Of a stretch of DNA of 64,000 nucleotides, positions 35,781 through 44,771 are shown in pieces. Within the stretch, counting starts at the first letter, position 1; each line of letters starts with the position of its first letter. The notes under the pieces were generated by a model that searched no databases, was not told the DNA's origin, and saw only the letters and a list, made by a program, of their open reading frames with translations. The position numbers were made by a program, and so were the translations under genes. The stretch is from Lewinellaceae bacterium. GTDB lineage: Bacteria; Bacteroidota; Bacteroidia; Chitinophagales; Saprospiraceae. The DNA is taken from NCBI GenBank assembly GCA_020636405.1, contig JACJXW010000005.1, forward strand, positions 1,116,001 to 1,180,000. The letters are read 5' to 3'.

Positions 35781-38204
35781 ATGTGGAGAAACTATCTCAA
35801 CACCGCCATTCGTAACCTCTGGAAGCAAAAATATTACACCCTGATCAATGTCTTGGGACTGGCACTCGGACTGGCCTGCTTCCTGTTCATCCTCGCTTAC
35901 ATTAAGGATGAATTGAGCTACGACCAATACCACGATAAGGCCGGCCGGATCTATAGGGTAGATTTCGAGGGCACTGTCTTCGGGCAGGAATTTGAACTGT
36001 CGGAAGTTGGCGACCCGTTCGGGCCGACGGTACTGGCCGAATTCCCGGAGGTAGAGCAGCAGGTACGCCTGAGGGACCGGGGCACCTTTCTGGTTCGGCG
36101 CCAAGACAACAGCTTCCGCGAAGATCATGTGATTTTCGCCGATTCCACTTTTTTTGATGTTTTTTCTTTCGCTTTGCTCAAAGGCGATCCAAAGTCTGTA
36201 CTGGCAGAGCCCAATACGCTGGTCATTACGCCGGCGGTTGCTAAAAAATACTTTGCCGGCAAGGACCCCATTGGACAAACCCTTATTCTCGATAATGATT
36301 ATACCTACCGGGTCACCGGACTGATGGAGGAGATGCCTTCCAATACGCATTTCCACTACGACATGATCGCTTCCCTGTCTTCCCTGGAGGAGAGCCGCAT
36401 CAATCAATGGGTCAGCAATAATTTCCATACCTATCTGGTGTTGCGGGAAGGGGCTGATCCGGCGGCGCTGCAGGCCAAGTTCCCGACCCTTGTCGAGACC
36501 TACATCGCCCGGCAGTTGCAACAGTTCCTGGGCATTACGCTGGAGGATTTCTACAAGGCCGGCAATCAGGTCGAGTATTCTTTACTCCCGATGACGGACA
36601 TCCACCTGCATTCGGACAAATTTGACGAACTGGCGCCTAACAGCGATATCCGCTATGTTTATATTTTTTCCTTCATCGGCGCCTTCATTCTGTTGCTGGC
36701 CTGCATCAACTTCATGAACCTGGCTACCGCACGATCTGGTAACCGGGCTCGGGAGGTAGGCCTGCGCAAGGTGGTGGGTGCCCAGCGACAACAGCTCATC
36801 GGCCAGTTCCTTAGCGAGTCGGTTTTGCTGAGCTTTATCGCGTTGCTTTTGGCGGTAATGCTGATGCAATTGTCCCTGCCCTACTTCAATCAACTGTCCG
36901 GCAAACAATTGAACCTCTGGCAGGCCGATGCCGGCTGGTTGTGGGGGGCGATGGTGGGCCTATCTCTCCTGGTGGGAATACTGGCAGGTAGTTACCCCGC
37001 TTTTTTCCTGTCTGCTTTCCGGCCGGTGCAGGTGTTGAAAGGCTTACTCAATAGAGGGCGTGGAGGAAGTGTTTTTCGCAATGCGCTGGTAGCCTTTCAG
37101 TTTGCCATTACCATCGGGCTTATCGTCGGGTCTATGGTCATCTACAAGCAATTGCGGTTCATTCAAAATAAAAAACTGGGATTTAACAAAGAACAGGTAT
37201 TGATCCTGAATGACGCCTACGCACTGGGTAATAATGCCCTTCCCTTCAAGGAGGCGGTATTGCAGTTGCCGGAGGTGAAAAGCGCCACTTTTTCCGGTTT
37301 CCTGCCTACTCCTTCCTCGCGGAGCAGCACCAGTGTATTTCTGGGACGAAATTCACGGCCGGAAAACACTCATGTCCTTCAGGTATGGTGGGTGGACCAC
37401 GATTACATCAATACCTTGGATATGGAGATGGTAATGGGCCGCGATTTCTCCCGCGAACATGCTTCTGATTCCAGCTCGGTGATCCTCAACGAGGCAGCCA
37501 TGAAGGTATTCAACCTGGAAAATCCGCTGGGCCAGGAAATCAGCCGGCTGGATGGCGACAACGGCGAAATCCTGCTCACTTACAAAGTGATCGGCGTGGT
37601 AAAAGACTTCCACTTTGCCAGCTTACGCGATAAGATCGAGCCGCTCATGCTGGTCATCGGAAACAGTCCCGGCCACCTGGCGATGAAGGTGGAAACTACC
37701 GATATCTCAAAGCTCAGGCCCGCTTTGCTTCGGGAATGGGAACACTTCGCACCCAACCAACCCTTCGATTTCGATTTCATGGATGATGACTTCAATGCCA
37801 TGTACGATTCGGAGGTACGCATTGGCCGGATCGTCAGCCTGTTCACTTTCCTGGCCGTTTTCATCGCCTGCCTCGGCCTGCTGGGCCTGGCTGCCTACAC
37901 GGCCGAGCGGCGAACCAAGGAGATCGGTATTCGCAAAGTGCTGGGAGCGCCGGCACAATCCTTGTTCTTGTTGCTGGCAAAAGAATTTACCCGGTGGGTC
38001 ATTGTGGCTAGTTTCATCGCATTACCGGTAGCCTATCTGGCCATGCAAAACTGGCTGCAAGGGTTTGAATACCGGGTGCAGATAGACGGCGGTACTCTGT
38101 TCCTGGCTTCCTTTACCGCTCTGCTGGCGGCATTGCTTACGGTGAGCTACCATGCCCTGAGGGCGGTGAGCAGGAATCCGGTGGAGGCGCTTAGGTATGA
38201 GTAG
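35781..38204 (+). CDS. ABC transporter permease, FtsX/MacB family
   Basis: 807 residues with the duplicated MacB_PCD plus FtsX layout: first helix after WKQKYYTLINVLGLALGLACFLFILAYI, coupling motif REVGLRKVVGAQRQQL in the first FtsX block, and KEIGIRKVLGAPAQSL in the second. It ends NPVEALRYE. No ATPase gene is adjacent, so it must use an ATPase encoded elsewhere or act as an orphan, as is common for this class in Bacteroidota. It is related to but clearly different from the permease at the start of the window. Confidence 0.93.
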   Translation: MWRNYLNTAIRNLWKQKYYTLINVLGLALGLACFLFILAYIKDELSYDQYHDKAGRIYRVDFEGTVFGQEFELSEVGDPFGPTVLAEFPEVEQQVRLRDRGTFLVRRQDNSFREDHVIFADSTFFDVFSFALLKGDPKSVLAEPNTLVITPAVAKKYFAGKDPIGQTLILDNDYTYRVTGLMEEMPSNTHFHYDMIASLSSLEESRINQWVSNNFHTYLVLREGADPAALQAKFPTLVETYIARQLQQFLGITLEDFYKAGNQVEYSLLPMTDIHLHSDKFDELAPNSDIRYVYIFSFIGAFILLLACINFMNLATARSGNRAREVGLRKVVGAQRQQLIGQFLSESVLLSFIALLLAVMLMQLSLPYFNQLSGKQLNLWQADAGWLWGAMVGLSLLVGILAGSYPAFFLSAFRPVQVLKGLLNRGRGGSVFRNALVAFQFAITIGLIVGSMVIYKQLRFIQNKKLGFNKEQVLILNDAYALGNNALPFKEAVLQLPEVKSATFSGFLPTPSSRSSTSVFLGRNSRPENTHVLQVWWVDHDYINTLDMEMVMGRDFSREHASDSSSVILNEAAMKVFNLENPLGQEISRLDGDNGEILLTYKVIGVVKDFHFASLRDKIEPLMLVIGNSPGHLAMKVETTDISKLRPALLREWEHFAPNQPFDFDFMDDDFNAMYDSEVRIGRIVSLFTFLAVFIACLGLLGLAAYTAERRTKEIGIRKVLGAPAQSLFLLLAKEFTRWVIVASFIALPVAYLAMQNWLQGFEYRVQIDGGTLFLASFTALLAALLTVSYHALRAVSRNPVEALRYE

Positions 38205-38224
38205 GGCAGGTACGTTGCAATTAG

Positions 38225-38247
38225 GGATCAGGAAAAAGCCCTGATCC
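38225..38247. terminator. bidirectional terminator hairpin
   Basis: Arms GGATCAGG (38225-38232) and CCTGATCC (38240-38247) with an A-rich loop, between convergent genes and overlapping the stop codon of the CIA30-like gene. Confidence 0.55.
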
Positions 38248-38725
38248 AATCAATCAATAATGTAAACGGCCCTTTTTGTTTATCGGCAATGAGAAAACCC
38301 ACCTCCTGGATATCGGCCGGTTCGATCGACGGCGCCCCTTCCAGCGTCCGGCCCCGGAAAGTGGGGATGAATTCCGACAATGGAAATTCATGCGCTTCCC
38401 ATTTTCCAGTAGTGGTGCCGAACTCCATCTTGTAGGACACCCGGCTGAACTGCCCGGCGGTGCGGATCCGGAAGCTGTACCGTTTGCCATCCCCCTGGAC
38501 GCGAGCGGCCACGCTTTTGATATTGGACGGTAGATTTTTATTCAAACGGGCCCGCGTTGAAGCAAAACCTCCGTTGTTCTCCAACGATACCTCGCCGCTG
38601 AACCGGGCGGTACCGTCCCCCAGGAGCTCGATGCGGCTGCGCGACAGCCCTCCCATAACGCCATCGTTGACGACGTTCCAATCCAGATGGTTTTCCTGGT
38701 CAAAATCTTCAATGTCGATGTGCAT
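38228..38725 (-). CDS. CIA30 family protein
   Basis: 165 residues, a single CIA30 (complex I intermediate-associated protein 30, NDUFAF1-like) domain with a galactose-binding-like jelly roll. The family hallmark WNVVNDGVMGGLSRSRIEL is at residues ~17-35, and GFASTRARL and EFIPTFRGR are also typical. No signal peptide. In bacteria these stand-alone proteins are of unknown function; a link to respiratory complex assembly is suggested by the mitochondrial relative only. Confidence 0.85.
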   Translation of the reverse strand: MHIDIEDFDQENHLDWNVVNDGVMGGLSRSRIELLGDGTARFSGEVSLENNGGFASTRARLNKNLPSNIKSVAARVQGDGKRYSFRIRTAGQFSRVSYKMEFGTTTGKWEAHEFPLSEFIPTFRGRTLEGAPSIEPADIQEVGFLIADKQKGPFTLLIDWIRAFS

Positions 38726-38789
38726 AAAAAAGATTTACAGTTTTTCCTTCGGCGCCGGCTTTAAGGCAGTGCCGGAAAAGAAGCAAAGC

Positions 38790-38849
38790 CAGGAGTTGCG
38801 TCCCGAAGGCAGCAACTCCTGTGCTATCATCAATAAAAACGCGTTTTTA
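38790..38849. terminator. stem-loop and palindrome after cytochrome c gene
   Basis: A 10-bp stem CAGGAGTTGC/GCAACTCCTG (38790-38799 with 38812-38821) is followed by the perfect palindrome TAAAAACGCGTTTTTA (38834-38849). Both lie downstream of the minus-strand cytochrome c gene. The first has a T-rich minus-strand flank and fits a terminator. Confidence 0.45.
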
Positions 38850-38981
38850 GTTGTCGGAGTATAAACACTGCCCTCACCGCTGGGGTTCCGGTGCCGTTTT
38901 GAACTTGCGGCAACTCGAATTTCATGGTGTTTGAGTTGATAAATGATAGCGGTATAAAATGGACTGCTGTTCGAAAAGGGT

Positions 38982-39950
38982 TTATTCATTTGCTGTGCCG
39001 GCCTCCGCCAGGGCCTTGTCGACAACCGGTACCGTTTGCAGATAGGCCCAGATCGCCGAGATATCCTCCTCTGACATAAGCGTGTATTTGGGCATAGCCG
39101 GGCTCAGCGCTACCCCATCTGCTCCCTGCCCGAAGCGCACGGCGTTGGCGAATTGTTCTTTTGTCCATTGTCCCAGGCCCAGTTCAGGATGCATGGTGAT
39201 GTTGGCGGATGGAGCTGCAATGGTGCGGTCCTGAGGGTTTATGATCCTATTACCTCCACCGAGATAGCCCTCGGAATTTTCCGGTGTCACTTCATCCAGC
39301 GTCTCAAAGCTGGCAGAGTGGCACGAGAAGCACATCATCACTCCGTTGACCAGGTACTTTCCATAGGCTACCTCATCAGTCCTGGGCGGAGCGGTGATCG
39401 CCGCTTCCGGATAGGGTAATGGTTTCATGGCGAGGTTGGCCACCACCTTGGCCAGCAAAGTAGGTTCATTGGGGGGGGGCGGGGTGCCCACGGGCTGCAC
39501 CCGGGGAGCGTCCGAGCGCAGGTAGGCAATGATACTTTTGACATCCTCATCGCTCAGAAGGTTGAAGCGTGGCATGAAGGGGAGCGCAAACTCGCCGTCG
39601 TGCTTGATACCGGTGCGCAGCAGGTACATCAATTCCCCGTCCGTATATTTTCCGATGCCGGCTTCCGGGTGCTGGGTGATATTGGGCGCATACCAGGTGC
39701 CGAAATCCGGGTCATCTTCCATCAGAGTGCCCGACAGTTTGCCATCTTTGCCCAGGTGGCAGATCACGCAGGTTTGGTTAACGATGTATTCTCCCCGCGC
39801 TACCCGTTCAGGCGTTGGTTCAACTGTAACCTCCGGCGCATTTACCTCGTAATAAGGGATGCCTTTAATATTGAAATACAGGGCGGCGGCAGCGATGAGC
39901 AGGACAACCGTCCCTAGGGCAATCCCTACGATCTTGAGTGCTTTTTTCAT
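38982..39950 (-). CDS. membrane-anchored dihaem cytochrome c
   Basis: 322 residues. An N-terminal transmembrane helix (IALGTVVLLIAAAALYF, ~9-26) anchors two class I cytochrome c domains, with haem-binding motifs CVICH (61-65) and CFSCH (207-211). Likely axial Met residues are in LPFMPRFNLLSDED and LSPAMPKYTLMSEED. It carries electrons on the periplasmic face. It is divergent from the phosphofructokinase gene and is not in an operon with an oxidase here, so its redox partners are unknown. Confidence 0.92.
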   Translation of the reverse strand: MKKALKIVGIALGTVVLLIAAAALYFNIKGIPYYEVNAPEVTVEPTPERVARGEYIVNQTCVICHLGKDGKLSGTLMEDDPDFGTWYAPNITQHPEAGIGKYTDGELMYLLRTGIKHDGEFALPFMPRFNLLSDEDVKSIIAYLRSDAPRVQPVGTPPPPNEPTLLAKVVANLAMKPLPYPEAAITAPPRTDEVAYGKYLVNGVMMCFSCHSASFETLDEVTPENSEGYLGGGNRIINPQDRTIAAPSANITMHPELGLGQWTKEQFANAVRFGQGADGVALSPAMPKYTLMSEEDISAIWAYLQTVPVVDKALAEAGTANE

Positions 39951-40020
39951 GATTTTAGGTTTCTATTGATGAAGGATTAAAATATTGAAAACAAAGGTAG
40001 GAGCAGGAGGAAAGCACGGT

Positions 40021-40052
40021 TTTCAATAATGTCGCAAAGGTTTGTAAATTTG
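40021..40052 (+). promoter_or_regulatory. Bacteroidota-type promoter for pfk
   Basis: A -7 box TAAATTTG (40045-40052) fits TAnnTTTG, with a near -33 box TTTC (40021-40024) 20 bp upstream. It is ~55 bp before the phosphofructokinase ATG in the divergent gap with the cytochrome c gene. Confidence 0.55.
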
Positions 40053-40105
40053 TTGCAACTCGCTTTTAAACCGAATTTTTCATTGAATAAAACGCATATC
40101 GCAAA

Positions 40106-41383
40106 ATGCCGAAGAAAAAAGCACCTGAGCAAAAGTCAATTGCCATCCTGTGTGCGGGCGGCCCCGCACCAGGCATCAATACGGTCATCAGTACCATTTC
40201 CAAGGTTTTCCTTAAGGAAGGTTACCGCATCATTGGTATCCACGATGGATACAAGAACCTGTTCAATGGCAAGGCCGAAACGGTTGATATCAACTTCCAC
40301 TATGCCGACCGGATCTTCCCAAGGGGCGGTTCCACCCTGCGGATGAGCCGCTACAAGCCGAAAGACGAGGAGTTTTCCGCCGATTTTTTTCTCAATAACA
40401 ACGTCAAACTGCTGGTGACTATCGGTGGTGATGATACGGCTTCCACCAGCAACCGCCTGGCTAAATATCTGGCCAAGAAGAAAGTGGAGATCCAGAATAT
40501 CCACGTTCCGAAAACCATCGACAATGACATTCCGTTGCCCGACGGAATGCCTACCTTCGGCTTCAATTCGGCCAAGGACGCCGGCGTGGCCATCGGCAAC
40601 ACCATTTACGAAGACTCCCGCACCAGCGGCAACTGGTTCGTTATCGCCTCCATGGGGCGCTCGGCCGGCCACCTCGCTTTTGAGATCGGCGCCAGCTGCC
40701 ACTTCCCCATCATCATCATCCCGGAGATGTTCAACAAGACCCGCATCACCCTGAGTAAGGTGATCGACCTGATCATCTCTTCCATGATCAAGCGGATGAT
40801 CGAAGGCATCGGCTACGGCGTGGCCATCGTCAGCGAGGGCATCTTTCACGTATTGGACGATGAGGACATCAAGAACTGCGGCATTACCTTTACCTATGAC
40901 GCCCACGGCCACCCGGAGTTGGGCAACGTGAGCAAAGCGCACATCATCAACGTATTGGTGCAGCGTAAACTCAAAGAGCTGGATATTCAGATCAACAGCC
41001 GGCCAGTGGAGATGGGCTACGAACTGCGCTGCCATCGGCCGGTGGCCTATGACCTCACCTTATGCACCATCCTGGGGATGGGGGTAAAAAAGCTCTTCGA
41101 CCAGGGCCTCAAAGGATGTATCGTCTCTACTACCCGCACTGCTGAGATCGTGCCCATTTTCCTGAAAGACATTGAAGATGAGAACGGCATTATCCCTCCC
41201 CGACTGGTGAACATCGACTCCGAGTTCTCACAAATGGTCCTGGGGGATATGCATGTGCTGACCGAACAGGATTACCGCAAGGCAAAAAAATACGTCGGCA
41301 TCCCTGAAACCTATGATTTCTACCGCATCCTGAACTGGGAACATAGTGGCGCCAGGCTTCGGGACGGTTCGGAGAAGCAATAA
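40106..41383 (+). CDS. 6-phosphofructokinase, probably pyrophosphate-dependent
   Basis: 425 residues of the PfkA superfamily. The start region has ILCAGGPAPGINTVI. The nucleotide/PPi site reads IGGDDTAS (G107-D110) where ATP-dependent enzymes have GGDGS. The catalytic motif reads PKTIDND (135-141) where ATP enzymes have P-G-TIDND. In characterised enzymes the Asp at the second GGDD position and the Lys of PKTIDND mark use of pyrophosphate as phosphoryl donor, allowing reversible fructose-6-P/fructose-1,6-bisP interconversion. MGRSAGHLAFEIG follows. It is longer than E. coli PfkA (320), with a C-terminal extension. The donor assignment is from motifs only. Confidence 0.9.
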   Translation: MPKKKAPEQKSIAILCAGGPAPGINTVISTISKVFLKEGYRIIGIHDGYKNLFNGKAETVDINFHYADRIFPRGGSTLRMSRYKPKDEEFSADFFLNNNVKLLVTIGGDDTASTSNRLAKYLAKKKVEIQNIHVPKTIDNDIPLPDGMPTFGFNSAKDAGVAIGNTIYEDSRTSGNWFVIASMGRSAGHLAFEIGASCHFPIIIIPEMFNKTRITLSKVIDLIISSMIKRMIEGIGYGVAIVSEGIFHVLDDEDIKNCGITFTYDAHGHPELGNVSKAHIINVLVQRKLKELDIQINSRPVEMGYELRCHRPVAYDLTLCTILGMGVKKLFDQGLKGCIVSTTRTAEIVPIFLKDIEDENGIIPPRLVNIDSEFSQMVLGDMHVLTEQDYRKAKKYVGIPETYDFYRILNWEHSGARLRDGSEKQ

Positions 41384-41406
41384 TCAAGGGAGGCCCCGGG
41401 CGACTT

Positions 41407-41443
41407 AGATTTTCCAGATTTTCAAAATCTGGAAAATCTTTTC
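41407..41443 (+). terminator. rho-independent terminator of pfk
   Basis: Near-perfect palindrome with arms AGATTTTCCAGATTTT (41407-41422) and its complement (41424-41439), followed by a TTTT run. It lies 24 bp after the phosphofructokinase stop and also spans the upstream region of the next gene. Confidence 0.7.
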
Positions 41444-41488
41444 TCCTTAAAATTCCTATTTTCGTCAGAACAGAAAAGAAAAACCACT

Positions 41489-42430
41489 TTGGAGTATCCG
41501 GTCAAAAGCGCCCTTTTCGGGCTGGCGGTTGGAGACGCACTCGGTGTGCCGGTGGAATTCGTCGGACGTTCCTGGCTGAAGCGTTTCCCTGTGGATGACA
41601 TGCGGGGTTTTGGTACGCATGACCAGCCGCCCGGTACCTGGTCGGATGACAGCTCCATGTCTTTCTGCCTGGCCGAAAGCCTTTGCCGGGGTTACGACCT
41701 GTACGATATTGCCGAGCAATTTATGGCCTGGTGTTCCGGCCAGAAATGGACGCCCCACGGGGAGGTGTTCGATATTGGCAACGCCACCCTCTCTGCTATC
41801 GAGCGCCTGCGCAACCGGGAACTGCCGCCCCAGCTGGCGGGCGGGCTGGATGAAGGCAGTAACGGCAACGGCTCTCTCATGCGTATCCTTCCACTCGTTT
41901 TTATACTGCACAATAAGCCGGTCGATGAACGCTATGCTATAACCAGCGACGTTTCCAGTATCACCCACGGCCATTTTCGTTCGGTATTTAGCTGTTTTGT
42001 CTACCTGGAAGTGGCCCGCCAGTTGTTGTGGGGGAAGCACATCATGGAGGCCTACAAAGAGGGCACGGCCATTGCGCGGCAGTATGCGGAAGAACGGGAA
42101 TTCAACCGACGGGAACTGTCCTACTTCAGCCGTATCCTGCAGGGTAAAATGCCGGAAGTCCATGAGGATAATATCTTCAGTTCCGGTTATGTAGTGCATA
42201 CCCTGGAAGCCAGCCTGTGGAGCCTGCTGACCACCCACTCCTACTCTGAGGCAGTCCTGTGTGCTGTCAACCTGGGCGAAGATACGGATACTTCCGGAGC
42301 AGTTACCGGCGGCCTGGCAGGCCTGGCCTATGGGTTCGACGACATCCCCGAAAGCTGGGCCGGACAACTGGCTCGCGCGGAGGAGATCGAGTACCTGTGC
42401 GCAGCCTTTGCGGAAAGCCTTTGCAGATAG
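41489..42430 (+). CDS. ADP-ribosylglycohydrolase family protein
   Basis: 313 residues starting at TTG, the only start that keeps the family N terminus (ALFGLAVGDALGVPVEFVGR). Metal-site motifs are visible: WSDDSSMSFCLAES (DD pair), GNGSLMRILPL, and the C-terminal GEDTDTSGAVTGGLAG with its D-x-D. Family members remove ADP-ribose from proteins or small molecules using two magnesium ions (DraG, ARH). No ADP-ribosyltransferase is adjacent, so the substrate is open. Confidence 0.92.
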   Translation: MEYPVKSALFGLAVGDALGVPVEFVGRSWLKRFPVDDMRGFGTHDQPPGTWSDDSSMSFCLAESLCRGYDLYDIAEQFMAWCSGQKWTPHGEVFDIGNATLSAIERLRNRELPPQLAGGLDEGSNGNGSLMRILPLVFILHNKPVDERYAITSDVSSITHGHFRSVFSCFVYLEVARQLLWGKHIMEAYKEGTAIARQYAEEREFNRRELSYFSRILQGKMPEVHEDNIFSSGYVVHTLEASLWSLLTTHSYSEAVLCAVNLGEDTDTSGAVTGGLAGLAYGFDDIPESWAGQLARAEEIEYLCAAFAESLCR

Positions 42431-42501
42431 GTGTTTTGGAGATTCGTTGATTCGTCTCCGGCTTCCCGAATCCCCAACCCCCTAATCAACCAATACACCG
42501 A
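42431..42501. repeat. intergenic repeated words (GATTCGT, GATCAACCAATAC)
   Basis: GATTCGTTGATTCGT followed by AATCAACCAATACACCGATCAACCAATAC between convergent genes: short near-tandem words, noncoding. Confidence 0.5.
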
Positions 42502-43041
42502 TCAACCAATACCTGTCGGTTTCCCATCCAGGCTGAGCCGGTTCTTTTCCTCCTGATAAGCTCTGATGCCCTCTTCTCCCTTGTTTTTTGCCCATTTGAC
42601 CAGCACATCCCGTTGCCCTTCGAACTGGTAAAGGGGTACGCCGAACCCACAGGACGTTTGAACCAGATCCACCGAAACGTCAAACAACTGGCGGGCGCCC
42701 GGAAACCCGGGGAAGTGCTGGATAAGGGTATCCCAATGCACGTCGCCGGGTTGGTAAAAACGGGCTGTGCCATAAAGGCGCAGGATCATAGGGTTCCGGT
42801 CAAAAGAACAGAATAGGAGCGTCATCCTGTTCTGTTCGAGGATGTGGGCCGCCGTTTCGTTGCCGCTGCCGGTGAGGTTCAACCAGAGCACCCGGTTGGC
42901 GTCCAGAATTTTGAGGCTGTTCAGGCCCTTGGGAGACACATTGATCTTGCCATCCACTCCTGCTGTAGCGACAAAGAACAATTGTTGTTGCTCGATAAAA
43001 CTTTTCAGTGGATCAGTAATGGATGGTAGTTGCTTGCCCAT
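42502..43041 (-). CDS. pyridoxamine 5'-phosphate oxidase-like flavoprotein
   Basis: 179 residues of the PNPOx-like split-barrel family that binds FMN or related cofactors. FFVATAGVDGKINVSPKGLNSLKILD is the typical first strands, and VLWLNLTGSGNETAAHILEQNRMTLLFCSFDRNPMILRLYGTAR follows. No signal peptide. It lies 22 bp after the AdoMet decarboxylase gene on the same strand, so it is probably the distal gene of the polyamine operon. Its substrate is unknown; polyamine or aldehyde chemistry is only a guess. Confidence 0.88.
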   Translation of the reverse strand: MGKQLPSITDPLKSFIEQQQLFFVATAGVDGKINVSPKGLNSLKILDANRVLWLNLTGSGNETAAHILEQNRMTLLFCSFDRNPMILRLYGTARFYQPGDVHWDTLIQHFPGFPGARQLFDVSVDLVQTSCGFGVPLYQFEGQRDVLVKWAKNKGEEGIRAYQEEKNRLSLDGKPTGIG

Positions 43042-43063
43042 GGTGATTTCTTTTGTTGGAGTA

Positions 43064-43462
43064 TTATGGATAGGTACTATTGCTGGTAACGGGATACTTA
43101 CCTGGCAGCAACCCCAGCCCCCTGTGCAGCAGCTTCCAGTCGCTGCGTTGGGCGCCCAAAGCCTGGATGAGGTGCTGAACGCCTCGCTCCATATCGATAT
43201 CGCCGCAAGTGAAAATGTCTATGGCGGCATACCGGTGCTCCGGCCAGGTATGGATGGTGAGGTGGCTCTCCTGAATAATGACCACGCCGGAAATGCCATG
43301 GGGAGCGAACTGGTGAAAGCGAGAGGTGACAACGGTGGCGCCCATGGCCTCGGCTGCCCGGCAGAGGCTGTCCTCCAGCAGGGAGCTGTCATTGAGCCGG
43401 CGTTCCGGGCAGTCGTACAGTTCCAGGATGATATGTCTTCCTAGTTCTTTTGCTTGTTTCAT
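43064..43462 (-). CDS. speH: S-adenosylmethionine decarboxylase (prokaryotic class 1B)
   Basis: 132 residues. The self-cleavage site is E65-S66 in QESHLTIHTWPE, where the serine becomes the catalytic pyruvoyl group. The processing His71 and catalytic Cys86 (IFTCGD) keep the spacing of the Thermotoga enzyme (Ser63, His68, Cys83). It makes decarboxylated AdoMet, the aminopropyl donor for spermidine synthesis. It is flanked by a glutathionylspermidine-synthase-like gene upstream, and the divergent membrane aminopropyltransferase lies 2 kb away. Confidence 0.95.
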   Translation of the reverse strand: MKQAKELGRHIILELYDCPERRLNDSSLLEDSLCRAAEAMGATVVTSRFHQFAPHGISGVVIIQESHLTIHTWPEHRYAAIDIFTCGDIDMERGVQHLIQALGAQRSDWKLLHRGLGLLPGKYPVTSNSTYP

Positions 43463-43568
43463 GATCTTTTGTTGAGTGGGGCTGCCTGGGATCCGTTATT
43501 CGTTATCCACGAATCCCGAATCCACGAATCCCCCGCCTCCGCTATAACTACGGGCGGGCGGAGCCGAA
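43463..43568. repeat. intergenic CACGAATCCCGAATC repeats with GC hairpin
   Basis: Words of the form CACGAATCCCGAATC occur on both sides (43507-43533 and 43565-43585) of a GC-rich hairpin (CCGCCTCCGC ... GGGCGGGCGGAG). Noncoding; it lies between two genes of the putative operon. Confidence 0.5.
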
Positions 43569-44771
43569 TCACGAATCCCGAATCACATGCCCCACGAATT
43601 CTGCGTCATCATCGACGATCCATCCGTCCTGGCGGCGGAGGCAGAGTGCACAGGGCTCGCTGCCGGCACAGAAGATGCTGGGCTGGTAGCGGTCGCCGTC
43701 TTCATCCTGGGCAGAACGGGCGAACTCCTGGTAGACCATTGGGAATTCCCCATAGTCGCCATCGTTGGCCTGCACGGGGCGTCCGTTCTGAATAACGCTC
43801 ACGTTATCGCCGGTGCGGCCGAAGATGGGCTTGGCCACATAATTGCTGCCATAGGGCATGTCTTCCCGGTTCAGGCTGGCGCGCAGCAATGCCGGGTGCG
43901 TGGGCGCCAGTTCCTGCATGATGGGCAGTAGGGCCTTGGACTGCAGCAGCATGCTCCAGGCCGGGTTGAGGACCACCGCCAGTTCCCGTTTGACGATCTT
44001 CGTCAGCAGGCCCATCAGCTCGGGTTCCTCAAAGGCAATAAAATCCCACGGCACCATTTTGAACCAGAAATCAAACTGCTGGTATTCCTCATGCCCCAGT
44101 TCGATGAAGATGCCGTCGTCCTCAGAGAAGATCACTTTTTCCAGTGCCATCATTTGCACATCCTGGAAGCCGGCCTGGCGTGCCGCCATGGCGATGAGCT
44201 CGATGTTGAGCCAGTCCTCCTCGTGCCCCATTCCCGAAAGCAGCAGGCTGGGATGGCGGTTGGGCCGGTGGTTGAGGATACGCCGGAAGCTGTGCACCAG
44301 GCCGGAAAGCAGGTTGTTGTACTGCCGGGCGGACTGCCGGTATTGGCGCGGCAGCAACTCCAGTTGATGGGGCATGACGGTGGCGGTTTCCGGCGCCAGC
44401 GAAAAGGTGTCGGCGTTGAATTCCAGCAGCTTCAGGGGAATGCCGTCCAGTCCGCCGGCGAAATCGAAGCGCCCGGCCAGGTGCAGTTCCGTTTCCGTAC
44501 GCAGAGAATGCTCAACCAGTTCGACGGCGTTGTCGGGAATGCCGGCATCGGCCCACCGCTGGCGTTCCCCGACATGGCGGGCGGCGCGGCGCGCCAGCTC
44601 GTAGAGGCTGGCTGCCTGCGCACGGAAGTGTTCCAATTCCGCTTCGGTGACCGATAGCAACTCGGGGGCAAAATAGTCTTCATTGTCCCCTTCAGCAAAC
44701 CAGCCCAGGCCATGCTTGCGCAGGAAGCGGGGCGCGGGGCGCCCTGCTTCGATCAGGCGGTTATCCACCAT
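43569..44771 (-). CDS. glutathionylspermidine synthase-like ATP-grasp protein (YgiC/YjfC type)
   Basis: 400 residues from the ATG at 44771, which overlaps the upstream gene by 11 bp; a further in-frame start at 44816 would add 15 Pro/Ala-rich residues. It is the C-terminal ATP-grasp ligase domain of GspS without the N-terminal amidase. Motifs include LLEFNADTFSLAPE, SMLLQSKALLPIMQEL, YVAKPIFGRTGDNVSVI and MVYQEFA. E. coli homologues YgiC and YjfC likewise lack the amidase and lie next to a DUF1190-type gene. The predicted reaction is ATP-dependent amide bond formation between a carboxylate (glutathione or peptide) and an amine such as spermidine. The substrate is not established. Confidence 0.9.
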   Translation of the reverse strand: MVDNRLIEAGRPAPRFLRKHGLGWFAEGDNEDYFAPELLSVTEAELEHFRAQAASLYELARRAARHVGERQRWADAGIPDNAVELVEHSLRTETELHLAGRFDFAGGLDGIPLKLLEFNADTFSLAPETATVMPHQLELLPRQYRQSARQYNNLLSGLVHSFRRILNHRPNRHPSLLLSGMGHEEDWLNIELIAMAARQAGFQDVQMMALEKVIFSEDDGIFIELGHEEYQQFDFWFKMVPWDFIAFEEPELMGLLTKIVKRELAVVLNPAWSMLLQSKALLPIMQELAPTHPALLRASLNREDMPYGSNYVAKPIFGRTGDNVSVIQNGRPVQANDGDYGEFPMVYQEFARSAQDEDGDRYQPSIFCAGSEPCALCLRRQDGWIVDDDAEFVGHVIRDS

